A stretch of 64,000 nt of DNA from Unio delphinus (GCA_029339505.1 JAQISU010000041.1:9136501-9200500), one strand, 5' to 3'; positions 31,021-45,384 are shown, counted from the first letter of the stretch. Translations and numbers: made by a program. The notes: generated by a model not told the origin, from the sequence alone.

Positions 31021-31504
31021 GTATGATTGATCAATAAACTTAGTGTAAATACTTCATACAATACCTATTATGGAATAACTTCTGAAATAGTCGTCAATAT
31101 TTTATTTGTATTTTGTAAGTGTGTTCCTTCATTTCACTGTCGTTAATTCCTGATATTAGTCACAAAATTGACTGCACATAATATAGGACGATAGAAAACT
31201 ATTATATATCTATCTATAATCGATAATGTAAATAAACACTTGAAAAGGCGAGACTGTGTGCAATACCTACGAGTGTTACATGCCCGAGCATTTTGAAAAT
31301 AACGGGAGGTATTCCTTAATATAGTGTGACACGGAGCCTTTATATATTAACTAATAGATAGTGGTATCCTGCATACGGATCAAAGATATCTCTTTCAGAT
31401 ATTCTCAAGATCATTCATTCACACAAATGTATTATTAATAAATCTACATTGACATTTTAAACATTGTTTTTAAGCTAATAGTGTAGTTAAATTTCTTTGC
31501 TCAG

Positions 31505-31801
31505 AACCATGTAAAATAAAACAAGGATATGCTGGAGAAGCCATACTGATCACAGAATTTCTACAGGAATCGATATTTATTCCTCGTTTATACCACAATG
31601 ACCAGCTTATTGCAGTCTTGAGAGGCTCTGACTGTGATTTTAGTACTAATTCACCGTTTTATGGCCAAATAAGCTGTTCAAAAAATGCGGACAACAACAC
31701 AATCAGAATTGAAATAAATCACGTTACAGAAAATGACACTGGACTCTACAAAGTGGAAGCAAAAGGCAGTTTGACACAGCAATGCTTCCTAAATATTACA
31801 G
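31505..31801 (+). other. Second Ig-domain exon of copy B (intact)
   Basis: The acceptor TTGCTCAG/AACC and donor ACAG/GTAATG border a 297-bp, phase 1-1 exon without stops. It reads EPCKIKQGYAGEAILITE..., with four Cys (PCK, SDCD, ISCSK, QQCFL) and NHVTENDTGLYKVEA as the strand E-F signature. Copy C's counterpart (54367-54628) has lost 11 bp (frameshift) and a further 24 bp that removes one of the Cys. Confidence 0.75.
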
Positions 31802-32504
31802 GTAATGTTACAAATATAAGGTAAACCCAATGTAATATACAATCAATGTGCTGTTTTTTAAACAAGGTGTAACCTTAAAGTTCATGAGCATTTAAAGTTC
31901 TACACACAATACGTAGCTCTATCGTTAAATCAGTCTATCACCCAAAATCATCTAGTTAAAAAGAAACATAATATTTGAGATTACGATGTTAATTCGTTTG
32001 TGTTTGTTCTGACGACAAAGTATATAATGGGCAAATAAAATAAAGCAAGAAGGACGTGAATTTTAACGTGAAAACAAATACATACTTCCAAATGGGGAAT
32101 ATTGTCATAAAACGAACATTCTGGATATTTTAATGACTTTTATTCTATTATAGTCTGCTAATTGTTATCGTATTGTCTAATATTTGTCTAGCTTTCTATG
32201 TAAATTTTCAAATTACGTCCATTAGCTTATCTGTCATCGCCACTATCCATTGATGTATTGTCACTGTATTGCAGTTTACAATCTTCTAGTTGTTTTATCT
32301 TTGCTTTTGCTATTTGTAATCGAGATATATTTTAGCCATAATAATGATGTTTTATATAGACTAATTGTTATAGGAGTTATTGTTGTTGACTATGCATCAA
32401 GAATAGTTTTTATGATAGATGTAGTGTAGTCATATCTTTATTCATGGTGTAAAGCGCTTAGCACTTCGAACGATTAGGCGTTATAAAAAGTCCTCATTAT
32501 TATC

Positions 32505-32516
<12 letters not shown>

Positions 32517-32562
<46 letters not shown>
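32517..32562. repeat. (ATT)n microsatellite
   Basis: About 15 ATT units in the intron between the second Ig and stalk exons of copy B. It is absent from copy C at the matching position. Confidence 0.9.
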
Positions 32563-32564
<2 letters not shown>

Positions 32565-32809
32565 TATTAACCGACATATACCACCGGTACGAGTAGGCGT
32601 AATTATTGCACAATGCCATACATCAAGAATTTTAATTCAGTCATATCCTCTATGAACCAAATCGAGAGATACAAAGCAAACATTTTTTTATATTCGGAAA
32701 ATTTACAGTTGTGTTATCTTGTTTCTCATAAACTCAATCAAATCTAAGCATAATTTTAGGATTTATATATGCAATGAGTTCCATTATACATTTGTAAAAT
32801 TCATTACAG

Positions 32810-32950
32810 GTACTTTCACAAATAGTGTAAGTGCATTGACTATTGTAAGTCCACAAGACCGTTTTGACGAAAATAACTCAGACCAGCCGAGCAATATAAC
32901 ATTATCAACAACAGTACTTTCAGGTACACCCGTGAATCGGGACAGTTCGC
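32810..32950 (+). other. Stalk exon of copy B
   Basis: TTACAG/GTACTT to TTCGC/GTAAGC, 141 bp, phase 1-1. It encodes a Ser/Thr/Asn-rich linker (SDQPSNITLSTTVLSG) with an N-glycosylation site, typical of a membrane-proximal stalk. Copy C has the same 141-bp exon at 55729-55869 but with TAA at 55821-55823. Confidence 0.55.
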
Positions 32951-33920
32951 GTAAGCATATTTTGTGATAAGTAACAATTATTTGTGACGTCATTCTAGAA
33001 ATTTATTAGACAAACGTATCGCCAATCATTTGTGACTTCATTCTAGAAATTTATTTGAGAATGTATTAACATAAGAAATTATTTCAAGCATTTTTTCGTG
33101 ATATAGATTAAAAGGTTATGATGCCCTAAAACGTATCAATTAGCTATTACAATGACGAGATTTAAACTTCCTGTTTTCTGAAATTATTTTAAATTTTATG
33201 TTATTAATTAACAAGTGGATGATTCACTTAGACACTGTGAACATGTTGTGGTTTTTGGTCTTCAGAACCCTACAAAAACCCTCAACACGATAGATCCACA
33301 CTGTGAGGCTAAAGACAAGCTTATTGTAGATATCCTTGTTGTCCAAGCCCAAAACTCTAATATCCTCCTACAGGGAAATAATGCCTGCATTGGTCTTTGC
33401 TAAGAGAAATAATACCATCATAAACAGTAAAACGTTTCTACTTGCTCAATTACGCTACAAATCAATTTCCTTTTAATTCAAAGGTCATAGAGTAACAAAA
33501 TTAAAACCTGATATATTCGCTCCTGTTATCATAAAAGTGCAAAACCTACGCCACCCCAAATTGCTTGAAATAATGCAACCGCAAATGAATAATGCTCTAT
33601 TACATTTATGTATTTGAATGCATTTGCACAATTCAATATAGGTTAGAAAGCAATCATTCGTACTTGAGTTAGCATTGAAACTGGTTGCAGCAATGAAAGA
33701 CTTTTGTAATGTTTATCATAGAGCAATACCAAACAAAATAGTCCATCAACAAATGAAACATCTTTTCTTTCACAGCTGTATAAAATGCAACTAAAAAAGA
33801 TGTGCATTTATACGAAGATCCTATCTTAGTTATTTTCTGTTCGCGGTTTAGTTTGAACTAAGACGAATCATCGAATCATATTGTTAATTTTAGTTCTTCA
33901 TCTTTTTGTACAAACTTGTG

Positions 33921-33941
33921 TTATATATATATATATCTATA

Positions 33942-33995
<54 letters not shown>
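33921..33995. repeat. (TA)n microsatellite
   Basis: Mostly TA with two CTATAT interruptions, ending 30 bases before the transmembrane exon. It occupies the polypyrimidine/branch region of that exon's acceptor. Confidence 0.9.
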
Positions 33996-33999
<4 letters not shown>

Positions 34000-34025
34000 T
34001 TTGTACTATATTTATTTAATTACAG

Positions 34026-34133
34026 ATAGTGAGCTTTCTTATATCCTTCCCATCACCACTTTAGCTGTCTTTGCCATTATATTTGGTTCTCTGATATGGA
34101 TTCAGCGGAGGAATATCAAAAGTTTCAAAGCAG
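34026..34133 (+). other. Transmembrane exon of copy B
   Basis: AATTACAG/ATAGTG to AAAGCAG/GTATAA, phase 1-1, 108 bp. It gives YILPITTLAVFAIIFGSLIW, a 20-residue hydrophobic span followed by the stop-transfer QRRNIK. Copy C has lost this exon by deletion. Copy A's copy, if any, lies upstream of the retrotransposon. Confidence 0.75.
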
Positions 34134-34178
34134 GTATAAATAATGTCATTTATAGAACATTTGTTTGAACGTTTAATT

Positions 34179-34184
34179 ATCATG

Positions 34185-34270
<86 letters not shown>
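34179..34270. repeat. (ATT)n(TA)n compound microsatellite
   Basis: About 10 ATT units followed by about 30 TA units. The sequence after it (AATTGGGACATG) matches copy A just after 4122, marking the right flank of the retrotransposon insertion site. Confidence 0.9.
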
Positions 34271-34272
<2 letters not shown>

Positions 34273-34725
34273 GGGACATGGACATAAAGTATAATAAATT
34301 ATTTGCACAATTGTAAAAGCCATCAGAATGAAAATAAAATTTAATTATGATACCTCAGGTATTAAGGTTAATGTAGTACGTTTCTTTTTTTCTTTGAAAA
34401 TAATTTTTGAAATGTACTTGTGGTACTGATATATATGTCATTTTCATGCACCTTTCACATGACACATCTATGTTATTCAAGAGTCATTATTCTCTGATAA
34501 TAAAGTAACTGTAAGGATAAAGTTTGCACAGAAGTATGTTGTTTTCTTTGACGTATGACAAGCTTGTAAACGAAAAGGTATTGTTCAATCTCGGTTATTT
34601 CTATTCCATTGCCACTTGATTAGCCTTGCGTAAACTATTATGTTTAATATTTCAGATTTGAATAAGAAAATTCACTTATATTTGCAGTAACTACAAATTC
34701 GATTCTTTTTTTTACTGTTCTCTAG

Positions 34726-35208
34726 TCCAAAGCATTGTTCTAGAGACAATGGAGACAACATCTAGTGCTGCATTTTCCACGTTGCGACGATGTTCACATA
34801 CACCTTCAAGGGTGGAGATATGGACGAGTGATTCGAACTATCTGAGAAACACAGTTATAAATCCAGCAGAAAGGCTCCAATATCCAACTTCAAAGGTTTC
34901 AACGTCAAGTCATAGCACATGCCACAATATGACACAACAACCGGACGATGACTATGACCATGCTACAGATACCATTTTAAAAATCTTTGAATCACGTAGC
35001 AGATCGAATAAGACGTTATTGGCTAACTGTCATGAATGTCCAGGCAGTTTAATAGATGTTTGTCCGTTTCCTGCTGATGTGTTTTCTGCAACCGAACGTG
35101 AGGAAAATTTCGACAAAGAAATCAGTAATGCTAATGGTCAATGTCAAGTGACTCGAAATACAAAGGGCACGTATGCAGAGGTCAAGAAGTTGTCAGCCAT
35201 AAATAATG
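34726..35208 (+). other. First cytoplasmic-tail exon of copy B
   Basis: The acceptor GTTCTCTAG/TCCAAA and donor AATG/GTAAGA border 483 bp, phase 1-1, open throughout. It matches 4545-5033 of copy A at most residues and ends with TYAEVKKL, the first YxxV motif. Copy C (from 56805) has lost the acceptor region and has TAG at 56850-56852. Confidence 0.7.
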
Positions 35209-35805
35209 GTAAGAAAAGCTTGTATATTTTTTGTTCAAGCTTTCTCAAAGTAGTGATATGAAATTTAAAAGGGATATTCAGTTTTTTTTTCTAATGATTA
35301 AAGAAAAAAATTATTCTATTTGTACAGTGTATTGCAAGTGTTAATGTCACAACAGGATACATACACTGTTATATGCATCTAAAACCTAAATATTTGTATC
35401 TGAGAACATATAGCATGCACCTAACTGTGTGATAGTTAATTGACTTTTATTTTGAACTCGTTGCCGTAAACGTAATGATAATAGCGCTCGCAGAAAGAAC
35501 GGTTTGTACAGAAGCATTATAAATATTAACTATCACCGGTAATAATTAGTTATAACAAAATGTCAATATTTCGTGCATGATATATTTTCTTTCCTTACAC
35601 TTCTATATTTTCTTCATCCTTTTGTTTCTTACATTCTGATTTCTTTGATTACTTCACCGCTAATGTTACTTAATTAAATAATTATATATCTCTTGTAGTA
35701 AAGGCTGGGGCTTCTTACAAGGATAGATATGAGATGGTTGATTGTTCACATTTTGATAATCACACTATTGGAGTCCAAGACGTAGAACTTGCTTTACACC
35801 ATTAG

Positions 35806-38800
35806 GAACCCCAAACCCAACGTTTGTGTGTAGGTGTGGTCTTTTTGTCAGAGTTATGAATTATAGGGAATTGAAACATTTTAAGCAAAATATCTACACT
35901 ATAATGAGAATATGTATATCTATTATACATCTATTTATTCTTAAATCATTAGGAAATGTAGTGAAACAAACTTTGTTGCTTAAATATATACGTTTGACTT
36001 AAATCTCGTTATATGGAAGAACATAGATCTTCGAGATATGCAGAAAACGTCATGGTAAGCAAATATTTTTCTCAATATCTTGAATACGAACAAAGAAACA
36101 TAGTTCTCTTAGGGCATTGGAGTCGGTCAGGATGTATATAACTTTGAATGCCAAAGTAAAAGATATACAATACGCACACAATTAAAAAGTAGCAAACTCA
36201 TAATTAACGTTTCTCACTTGGAATTTGATGATTGTAAATATATGTCTCAGTCCTGTATCAATGCCAGATGTAACCTCTGTGTATATCGTTTTGCAGAGTT
36301 ATGACGAGGAAAAAGCCTTTAGTGGTAGAAAGGAGGAGCAAGGAGAGGAAAAACCATGAGTTGTAGAAAGGAAGAGCAAGGAGAGGAAATAGCCTTGAAT
36401 GGTACAAAAAAAGAGGAGCAAGGAGTGCAGAACACGATTGATGTCATTGTGTGCAATGTCGATGCCTATAATCCAAAGTGAATTTGCCATTTCAATTTAT
36501 CAAAAATACAATTTATTGTTTGTTTCATTTCTCTTCTTTCGCATTGCTATTCGATGTGTAGAAGAATACGTTTTACTATGTGTAATACGTATTGGTCTCT
36601 GTGGAAAAAAGACTTGTATCCAACTCAGAAATAAGTTCTGTTAACAGCTCAAACATAATGCTAATATACAAGTCGGAAATAAGACTGACATGGAAAATTA
36701 TCAGGATGTAATTAGTCTGTCAGATCTAATGGCACATGCACATAAATAAAAATGAAAATAAAAGTAGGAACATTGTACATTGGAAGGTATGTTATGTCAT
36801 TTAGTAGAGCAGAAAGAATGTGACTCTATTTATGTATTATTTTCAACAATCGGTACATACCACTGATAAACAGGAGGTAAGCAGCTACAACTGTACAAAT
36901 CGTCATCATATACATCAAATAAAACCCTACAATCAACCAGTTGAAAGCGATGTGTTACGCATTATATTTGTGGAGACCGCTGTGGTAACATTATTTTTTC
37001 TGTCAGTCATAATAAGAGCACATTTGTGTTCTTGGAGGAATCATTGATATTTTTATTATCATATATCCATTAAAAAATATGTTTTGCTTCTTACATTATG
37101 TCAAGGCACAAATCGCCGATTGGTTTTATTTCTGCACTCATGTGCAAATAAAGGTAGACTGCAGCAATCACTACGTTGATTTAAAATAATCTACAGTAAT
37201 TTGAGATTTTAGCATTTCTCAATATAGTACTTGAATACAAAACGGAAAAGATTATTTCTGGTTTATTAATTCGTTTTTTGGATTGATACTTTAAAGATTA
37301 TTGTGGTTGAGGCACATCACAAAGTGGTAATTTCTACATTTTGTATCGATTAATATTTTTAAAGGACATATTCAAATGATTTTCCATTTACCTACAACGA
37401 TATTTATATTTAATTGATCTTGTATGCTTGTGTTTGCCCATGATCATAGCTTGTAATGATTAATTTTTAAAGTGTATTGCACAGCTAATGGTTGGAACTG
37501 GTCAGATGTTCTGCAGCACGGTGCCTAAACGCCCACACTAGGTCGAGGGACTGATGATGATGATTATGACATAGTGAAATGTTGTCGTTAATTGTATACA
37601 TTGGATTTAAAGATAATTATTACTTATAGGGAAACAGGTTTACTTGTATTTGAGTTCAATGCATTGGCTTTACACTAGAGATATCTGGTCTAGATGATGT
37701 TTTCTATTTTTTTTTACTTTAATTCATTTGAAGGTGAAAATGAAGAATTGACATTCTTTGCAATTTAGAATGTCTTTAAATGAACGTTGACCCTCATTCC
37801 GATCCTCTTATTGTGTCTTATATTTTCATATTACGATTGTGTCGAATAGAATTATAAATGTCTACCTTAACATAAAAAGTTGAATCAGTCTTTACGTTTT
37901 GTTCAGGTTTACGTCAGAAGTTGTATTTGTTTAAATTGTTGTTTTTAATATAAAATTAAAAACTGCTTGCTAATTCGTTGCGACTAAATAACGTTTATAA
38001 AATAATTGTGAATTCATTAAGAGACATCATCGATTATATCGGTGTAATGTATCAAAACTGTTGGCACATCAAAATCTTCCCCGGTTTGTATTACATCAGC
38101 ATATTCAGGAATATAATTGTTCGCAATTCTCTATTCTTCTAGGCTTCTGATAAAATGTTTAGGAGTCTCTGGGAATTAATTCACAATACTGTTAATTTCT
38201 TTCTAAATTTTTGCATTGTTTTCAAGGGAAGTATATTACTTGTTGAACTTTACTAAACGATTTATGTTTTGTTCTTGGACTATTCTGTCATTTTCAGTAT
38301 GACCATATAGTCGTACCTCTTGTGTGTGCTTATGTCTGCATTATAATGTGAATGGTGTGTCCGTGATAACCTTCCAGTCTAGTGTGATAACAGAAGCTCC
38401 GTCTAATGTTTGATTCTCACTTAGTTTTGGCTTGCAACCAAATGCATCCATTATTGGTTTAGTGCCGTTTCTAAACATGATGTTGAGTATGTTTGTAATG
38501 AAATGATAACTTTCTAATTTAATAACTCTGTGCTGCTATAATCACGTGATTTACTTGAAACCTTTAACTATTTTGGGTCACATTGAATATAGAAGAAAAT
38601 TGGGTCATTTGATTTCGGTCTCCCTCATATTACTTGATTCGTTTAGAATCTGATTGTAAAATTATTAATAATTTATACCTGAAACCTGCTTTTGTTCAGC
38701 TGTAAGATTCTTGTATTGCATCAACGTTATTATTACAGACATGCATAGTAGAGTTTAGAAATATTGAAAAATGTGTTCATCCTGGGGGAGGGGACAGAAA

Positions 38801-41295
38801 TGAAGAATCATGAACTAGGCTTACGTTTGGAAGTAAAGTTGGAGTAAGATATATAATCGCAGATGTAATTCCTTCATGGGTATGGGAAAATTAGTTTCAA
38901 AAATAAAATCCCTACAGTTGTAATAAACATGGTATTACCACGTTGGCATCGGAACTTACTCCCAATAATACATTCTAATATCTCATAAAATATTTAATTT
39001 TAAGACGTTCTGTTCCCATGGACTATGCATCAATGTATATATCTTTAAAAGGAGCTAAATCTTTGAAAATAACAGTCTTTGTAAATTACTTGAAGCACTC
39101 TCTTGAACGATCTTCTTTTGGCATGTTGAGGTCTCACGTGGCATATACTGTCAGTGATGAGAAAACTGAAAATTAAAGACAACTTGCATATTACACTTAA
39201 ATATTTTATTTATTTTAAGAAGTTTCAATCGACAAGAGATGCTAGATAAGAACTTAATACTACCTACTAAAATACAATTGTTTCCCAATTGTACGAGACG
39301 AGCGCTGCTTGCCATTTTGCGTGACCTTAGCACTCAATCAAAATCTGATAGTATCTCGTAATGTAGCAATATAGCAATTTGCATTGCTCTACTAATTAAT
39401 TAGAAGCATTTTAGTACTAGAAGACTAACATGACATACTGGTGATTGTTGGACGGATTCAAATAAATGACTTTTTTAAAAGACATTTTGCCTTTTCAGGA
39501 GATTTAAGAAACGAAATTATTTAAAGAGGCACAGGAACATCGGCACGGAGTACCTATTATTTTTGGTGCACAATACTTGAAAGACGTATTCATTTTTATG
39601 ATTTGAAAATCGTTTTATTTTTACTTTTTAAATATTACCAAACTCCATCTACGTCTATGCAAAATCTGTTGTTTTATATTTTGTTGGTTAGAATGTATCC
39701 TATTATGTTAATTTTTAAAACAACAATAACCCCATTGTATGTATTTTTCAATTAGTTACTACAGACCATGCTTGACGAAGTTTGTCTTTTATTGTATATC
39801 ATGTAATATACATTCACCGGTTTTTTTAATTGAAAATGTTAACCTACAGAAGCAAACAATTATATACATGTTATCTTCAAAGTAACTAACATTTTAAATA
39901 TATTGAACTAAATAAACATACAGCTGAAACAGTCACACGGTACATATTATCAGCGATCTTTTAAAGACGGATACAGAAAGAACCGTGACGTGGAGCAATT
40001 ATTTATTACATTTAATTTTTAAATAAAATGTAGTTTTCCAATATCGTCTTTGCAGTTTTGTCTTACATTGTTTGTGTACGAATATTGACGTAATGGAACG
40101 AACCAATGACCGTAGTTTTAATGCTTTGTTTGAAACCGTAACATGAAACTTCCAACGTTTTCTTACAAACATAATAGTAATTATATTTCAGTTCATATTT
40201 GTATCATATTTATCGGATGGCAGCATTCTGAACGTCATTCATTTGTTTTGACATTAGAATTGACCATAAATAAATTCTCTTAAGACATATTTATATGCCA
40301 GTAATGTCAGGGCCATTCGTAATCGTGTAATTAAAGTATGCTACATGTAAATACCTCAACGCAGCAACTTAAAAGCAAATCAATTTGACATTAATCTCAC
40401 TGCACCATTTTATTTCCTTGGTCTTTTCAGTGACCGTATCATTGTTGGGGAATTTAAGTACATAAATGGCATTGCCTAAAGGTAGAAGATTTAATTACCA
40501 GACATATTTTGTGTCTGACTACCACCACATAACCAATATATTAACATCTTAGAACGGGAACGTATACGTGTATAGATCCGACAATGTTTTATCATTATTT
40601 GTTGTTGGTTTGTGATTGGGACGTACTTGATAATATTTGTTGCATGGCCTCGTCTCAATTTCTCTAAACAAAACTTTAACTCTACTATCGATCAGCCAGT
40701 TTCACGTTCGAATTTACAGAATGCCGACTTTACCCAACAAAACACTTTGCAACACTATATTTAGCAGAGATTTCTTTATACACTTCAATGATCCAGTTCA
40801 ACATTTTACATCAATTTTACCAAGACTGTCGAAAACTTAATTCACATGTCATCGTCTAACTTTGAAAGAACTAAAACACAGTGTTTCACGAAAGGTTCAA
40901 TTGAAATTAAACAATGACCTGTGTCCTAGAGATAGTATCTTTGAAAATGAAAGAATAGACCTGACACATGTACTGTATAAACAATACCATTATTCTTTCC
41001 ACTAAATCTTGTGTTTCTTTGTCCTGTGATAAAAATGAAAATAATTAAATGTCATATAAATCATTATATGTTGGGTTCATAGATCACTATTGTATTTACG
41101 ACATTTATGATAATGACAGAACATTGTACATTCAAATGAAAAAAGAGAAAGTATACATTACAGAGGTGAAAATGCCTTACTGATATTACATATTATATTA
41201 TATAGCATCCATTAGATCTATCTAATCAAGTACCGTATCATAACCAACATTACAATCAAACTCATCGGAGAATTCCGTGTATTATTTTTATAATT
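35806..41295 (+). other. Former tail exons and 3' flank of copy B, no intact gene
   Basis: The tract corresponds to copy A 5620-10830 and 13350-13745. Relative to A, a 133-bp deletion near 36040 removes the third tail exon. The fourth (about 36299) remains with its three-unit minisatellite. An extra block of about 130 bp lies near 38570-38700. AATAAA at 37147-37152 is a candidate polyadenylation signal. Confidence 0.6.
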
Positions 41296-42022
41296 AACCT
41301 TATTATTAAAGACAACAGTGAACGCAGTTTAGTATTCATCCACGCTTCAAAAGAATGCATGTCACGTGATTGGCTAGCTTGTGGACGGACGCACTGTCCT
41401 CATCCATCTCCAAAATCTCTCACGTTTAGTAGTGGGGAGGGGGGGTGAATCGAATATACTATTCAGAGAAACTAAAAATTGACAGTTTCGGTTTCTTACG
41501 AAAACCAAACTGAAAAAAACATACCCATTAAGTGGGTGAATCAGACAAACGCAAAATGACAGTTTCGGTTTCATACGAGTGGGCAAATCAGACAACCTTT
41601 TTTAGGTGTCTATTTGTTAAACCAAGGCCTGTGACAAATTCGAAAGGGTGTCTATGAACAGAAATTGTGAATGTGTTTCAAGATTACCAAGTATGATAAC
41701 CGCGCTAAATAATGAAATTACTCGAACAATCAATATGAATCTTATTAAAGCGATCAAAAAAGATATATATATATATATATATATATATACCCACACAAAA
41801 TGATTTTTCCGATATTTATATGAACCAGGTGAACTTGTATGTGGTAGAAGAAAAAGCTACTGATCATATTTGGATTGTTACCGCAAATAAAATATATAAC
41901 ATAACAAGATCTACGGATAGACCCGCAATCTATAGAGTTTGATTTAATTGCTCCTCAGCGTAGAATTACATTTGAATAGTTACAAGTAATACAAGAGAAT
42001 ACACAACTACCGCCACGATCAC
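41296..42022. other. Spacer; start of unique sequence after copy B
   Basis: Homology with copy A ends at about 41295. The stretch contains two CAGTTTCGGTTTC-type repeats at about 41480 and 41560 and a short (TA)n at 41762-41789. No gene can be supported. Confidence 0.5.
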
Positions 42023-42277
42023 TTAACTAGCACCACTGCGTCTGTTACACTCTAGACAGATCAATATCACATTTTCTCGTGTATGACCAAAACGGCTAAC
42101 TTTTATGGATGCGGTAAATTGTCGAGGATTTGTCTCCGACCACGACCATAGCAGTATACAATTACAGCTGGCGTAGTCATTATTCTGCTGTTGTTTCAGC
42201 TTGATTAAAAATTCAACATCTATATCAAACTCTCTATTATTTCTCATGCTAATTGGGTTCATTTTCTTGACCATCAT
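42023..42277 (-). pseudogene. HNH-type endonuclease fragment, probable second Polinton remnant
   Basis: The minus strand reads LIKLKQQQNNDYASCNCIL, then NPRQFTASIKVSRFGHTREN and LICLECNRRSGAS. The C-x2-C ... GHT-x2-N ... C-x2-CNR layout is that of HNH/endonuclease-VII-like proteins found in Polinton-like elements. The usual DRID following the QF block is degraded. It is a different HNH type from the gene at 22351-22818, so it is not a copy of that gene. Confidence 0.5.
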
Positions 42278-43408
42278 TTTGAAACAAGAAAGTGTAATTG
42301 ATTATAAAACAATTTGTTCATACACATCGGCACTTATTATTACTTGCATGAAAGACAATGTGTCCAATGATGAGCATAGGATGGTTAATATTTTGTATGC
42401 TCCTGATCCAAATTAATGCATTGCAAGACGGTGTCAGTTGACATTATTATCCCAGTTTTTCAGTGTGGACATGTGTTGCTTGTGTGTGCCGCAGATTATG
42501 AGGATATTTGATTTTATATGGTTTGTAATGTAGGGGCACTTTTTTAGAATGTTAACTAATAACACTTGCAAAGAAACAGCGTCCTAACACCGAAAGACCA
42601 TAAAACAAATAACTACTACAATCTAACTAAGCTGTAAATGAAAACATAAATATAAATATCACAAACCGTAGATTTATGACAGTATATATGTTGCTCGCTT
42701 TTTGTGTGTATACTATTTAGTTCGTAAGCGTCATGTCTTTAGTTTCCATGGAAGTCATAATTATCCATGCTAGGTTACAGCAGATGTTTATATTCTTAGA
42801 TGTGAAATTCGTATTTCGAGTACGAAAATAAGAATAAATGAGCAGAACATTAACACACTGAGGGCAAATAATCTGAATTATATATAATAATAATTTTAGG
42901 CTGCTTAAGTGAAATATAATGATGCAACATTAATACAACTACCTGATGTATATATTAATGTTTTTTTATGTCACAAATACAATTATTCGGAAAAAAATAG
43001 TTTGCCATTTATTTAAGTCGAGACACATTTACTTATTTATCAAGACCTTCATTAATCATTTTATAAAATAATCACTCACAGGAAGAATAAGATGTGAAAC
43101 TCATTGTTTGCTGTCCTTATTCAAATAAATAATTATGTGCTACCACAACAATAAAAACGATGAATATGTCACGCATATTATAAAATCAAAATGATACACA
43201 GTTTGACTCATGTGCTTATACAAAAAAAGACAGAAAAAGTCTGTTTATTGGTACAACGAAAATTAAGGAAAGACATATTAGTTTCCATGCGACTTTTCAC
43301 TGACATTACTTACGATTATATCCAACATTTGTAAGCCAGACTACTTCTGGCACAAGTCAAAATATGTTGATTTAGTTGATATATCATCGTCAAAATATGT
43401 TTGATATT

Positions 43409-43453
<45 letters not shown>

Positions 43454-45244
43454 GTCTGTCTCTCTCTGTCTCTCTCTCTCTCTCTCTCTGTATGATATAA
43501 GTCTTACTTATTCGCATTCATATAATGATACAGACCTATTTATTACGCAAAGGACGAAGTACACAATAGTCCGGTTTGAGGTCTCACTTTGTAGTGTCGT
43601 ATTTCGACACCTCATTACTTATTAGAGTAGAAGGTATGAGCCTAATTATCACAATCCAAGCATTTTTAAATTAAAAAAATAACCTACATCTGTAATGTGG
43701 TTTACTTTTATTTTCAGTCATGCATGGACATGGTTTTACTTGTAGGTGACATATATACATGTGTCTGCTACAGAGGTAAATAGCTAAAAAAATCTAGATG
43801 GTTCTGAGGTGATGAAAATTATGAAAAGTTGTTACGGTACTGGTGAAATTTATTCATGCATAAGGCACATACTTATTTGTTTATCTGTCTTGTCACAGGA
43901 AATTATTCAAAACAGCTGATTCCTGTCAAAAATGAATGTAAAAAGAGGGGATGGTGGCAGTGTTTGTTCAGTATCAAAGCCATCAGTTGCAAAAGGAATT
44001 AACCTTAATACCACAGTCAGAATCTTACAAGCATCCTTTCAACAAAAATCATTAATTAGCTTTTATTTGTATCTTTAATGTAAGATTATTATCATTTTTC
44101 TGCAATATATCATCGTCGGATCATAATTTGGCAAATTAACTGTCCTGTGAGTTTGAGTAGTCTGAGTTTGTTATGGGTCGAGAATATTAGCTAACCGCCT
44201 CTGCTATGGACCGAATAGTCCCGGAATCGCAGTATTGTGTACTGACTGAGGGCCCAATAGCAATATCTAATATGGCACCCCATATTAACGCTGGTGCACA
44301 TATAAATGTATAATTGTTTCAGCCAGTCTATACTTAAAATGGTCTTTATCATGACCGAATGAAAAGCTCGTACAAGCAATTAAAGGCGTTTTCAAGAGCC
44401 CTTGAAATATATTTCAGTTTATTGTGATGCGATGGTAGCCCAAGGATGCCAAATTCGGTTAAAATGGGATATGTTTCTTTGACAAAACTATATAATCGCT
44501 TCTGTCAACAGTAAGATGCATCTCTTGCTTATAAGTCACCTTGCACATTTAAATTGATTTGATTATCACAAAGCTACTAATATAATAAATGTGTTTAAGC
44601 AAACAGAGCGTTCTAAGAAATATAGTGGGTCTATAATTTAGTGTGTGCGGGGTCGGTGAACTTTTCTTTTGAACTGGACTATTTGTTTTAGCTTTTCCGC
44701 ACAATCTTAATTTTTCAACTAATGTATATAATAGTTTTTATATGTACAACGTCAGGTTTTTATGAGTAAAACGTCAGGTTTTATATTGGACCTGGACTGT
44801 CGTTTGCCAATGATACTAACAAATGGTCCTAGTGTTACACTGTTCAGCCGATAAAGGCGTTCAAATGGGTCAAATTTAATTTAAGAACTTCGTTTCATTT
44901 ATTGCATGCAATAACGTACAATAAGTGTTTATACTTGAAAACGTAAAATAACTTTTTTCACCTTATTGGTATTTAGATATGAACAGAAATGTAGAACAGG
45001 AATGGGTGTATAGGTTTCATGCTCCAAAAGACGACATCCTGTTTCGTTATATCAATAGCCAGTATCCATTTTATATATGGTCATACTCTTAAATGTCCGT
45101 ACTTCGTCAGATGCACGATACCGAGACAAACGTGAAAAGAAACTGAAACTCTAAAGAAGGTAATATGTGACATGTGTCGCCAAAACTTTGGCATTCTGAA
45201 TGATCTAGGCAAATCCTTATAATTAAAGAATTATTCAAGATATG
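42278..45244. other. Gene-poor spacer with a CT-rich satellite
   Basis: No coding region, RNA gene or terminal repeat is recognisable. The only structured part is a (CT)n/(CTGT)n tract at about 43411-43490. Confidence 0.5.
43411..43490. repeat. (CT)n/(CTGT)n microsatellite
   Basis: About 80 bp of TCTC and TCTG units. A translated open frame across it is low complexity only. Confidence 0.85.
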
Positions 45245-45297
45245 CACACACACACACACACAAACACATACACACACACACACACACATATACATAC

Positions 45298-45384
<87 letters not shown>
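45245..45384. repeat. (CA)n(CATA)n(TA)n compound microsatellite
   Basis: CA units 45245-45288, CATA units to about 45310, then about 37 TA units. The gradient of unit types suggests point changes followed by expansion. Confidence 0.9.

Larger units (their letters stand above)
28500..35805 (+). pseudogene. IgSF receptor copy B (nearly complete gene model, with lesions)
   Basis: Exons supported by splice sites, phase and comparison with A and C: signal peptide 28500-28560, V-like Ig 29652-29993, partial Ig 30865-31020, second Ig 31505-31801, stalk 32810-32950, transmembrane 34026-34133, tail 34726-35208, and tail 35699-35805. The internal exons through 35208 start and end in phase 1. The product would be a type I membrane receptor with tail motifs TYAEV and RYEMV. 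The V-like exon has TGA at 29765-29767 and TAA at 29855-29857. The second tail exon ends early at TAG 35803-35805, where A and C read on, and the next exon is deleted. Because every exon is 1-1 symmetric, skipping the damaged V-like exon would keep the frame, so a shortened product is conceivable. I label it a pseudogene for the full-length form only. Confidence 0.65.

Noticed and set aside
33215..33403. 62-codon open frame downstream of the stalk exon of copy B
   Set aside because: The copy C counterpart (56040-56230) is broken in several frames and no acceptor with a polypyrimidine tract precedes it.
43401..43625. 74-codon frame with Leu/Ser repeats
   Set aside because: It is a translation of the CT-rich microsatellite.
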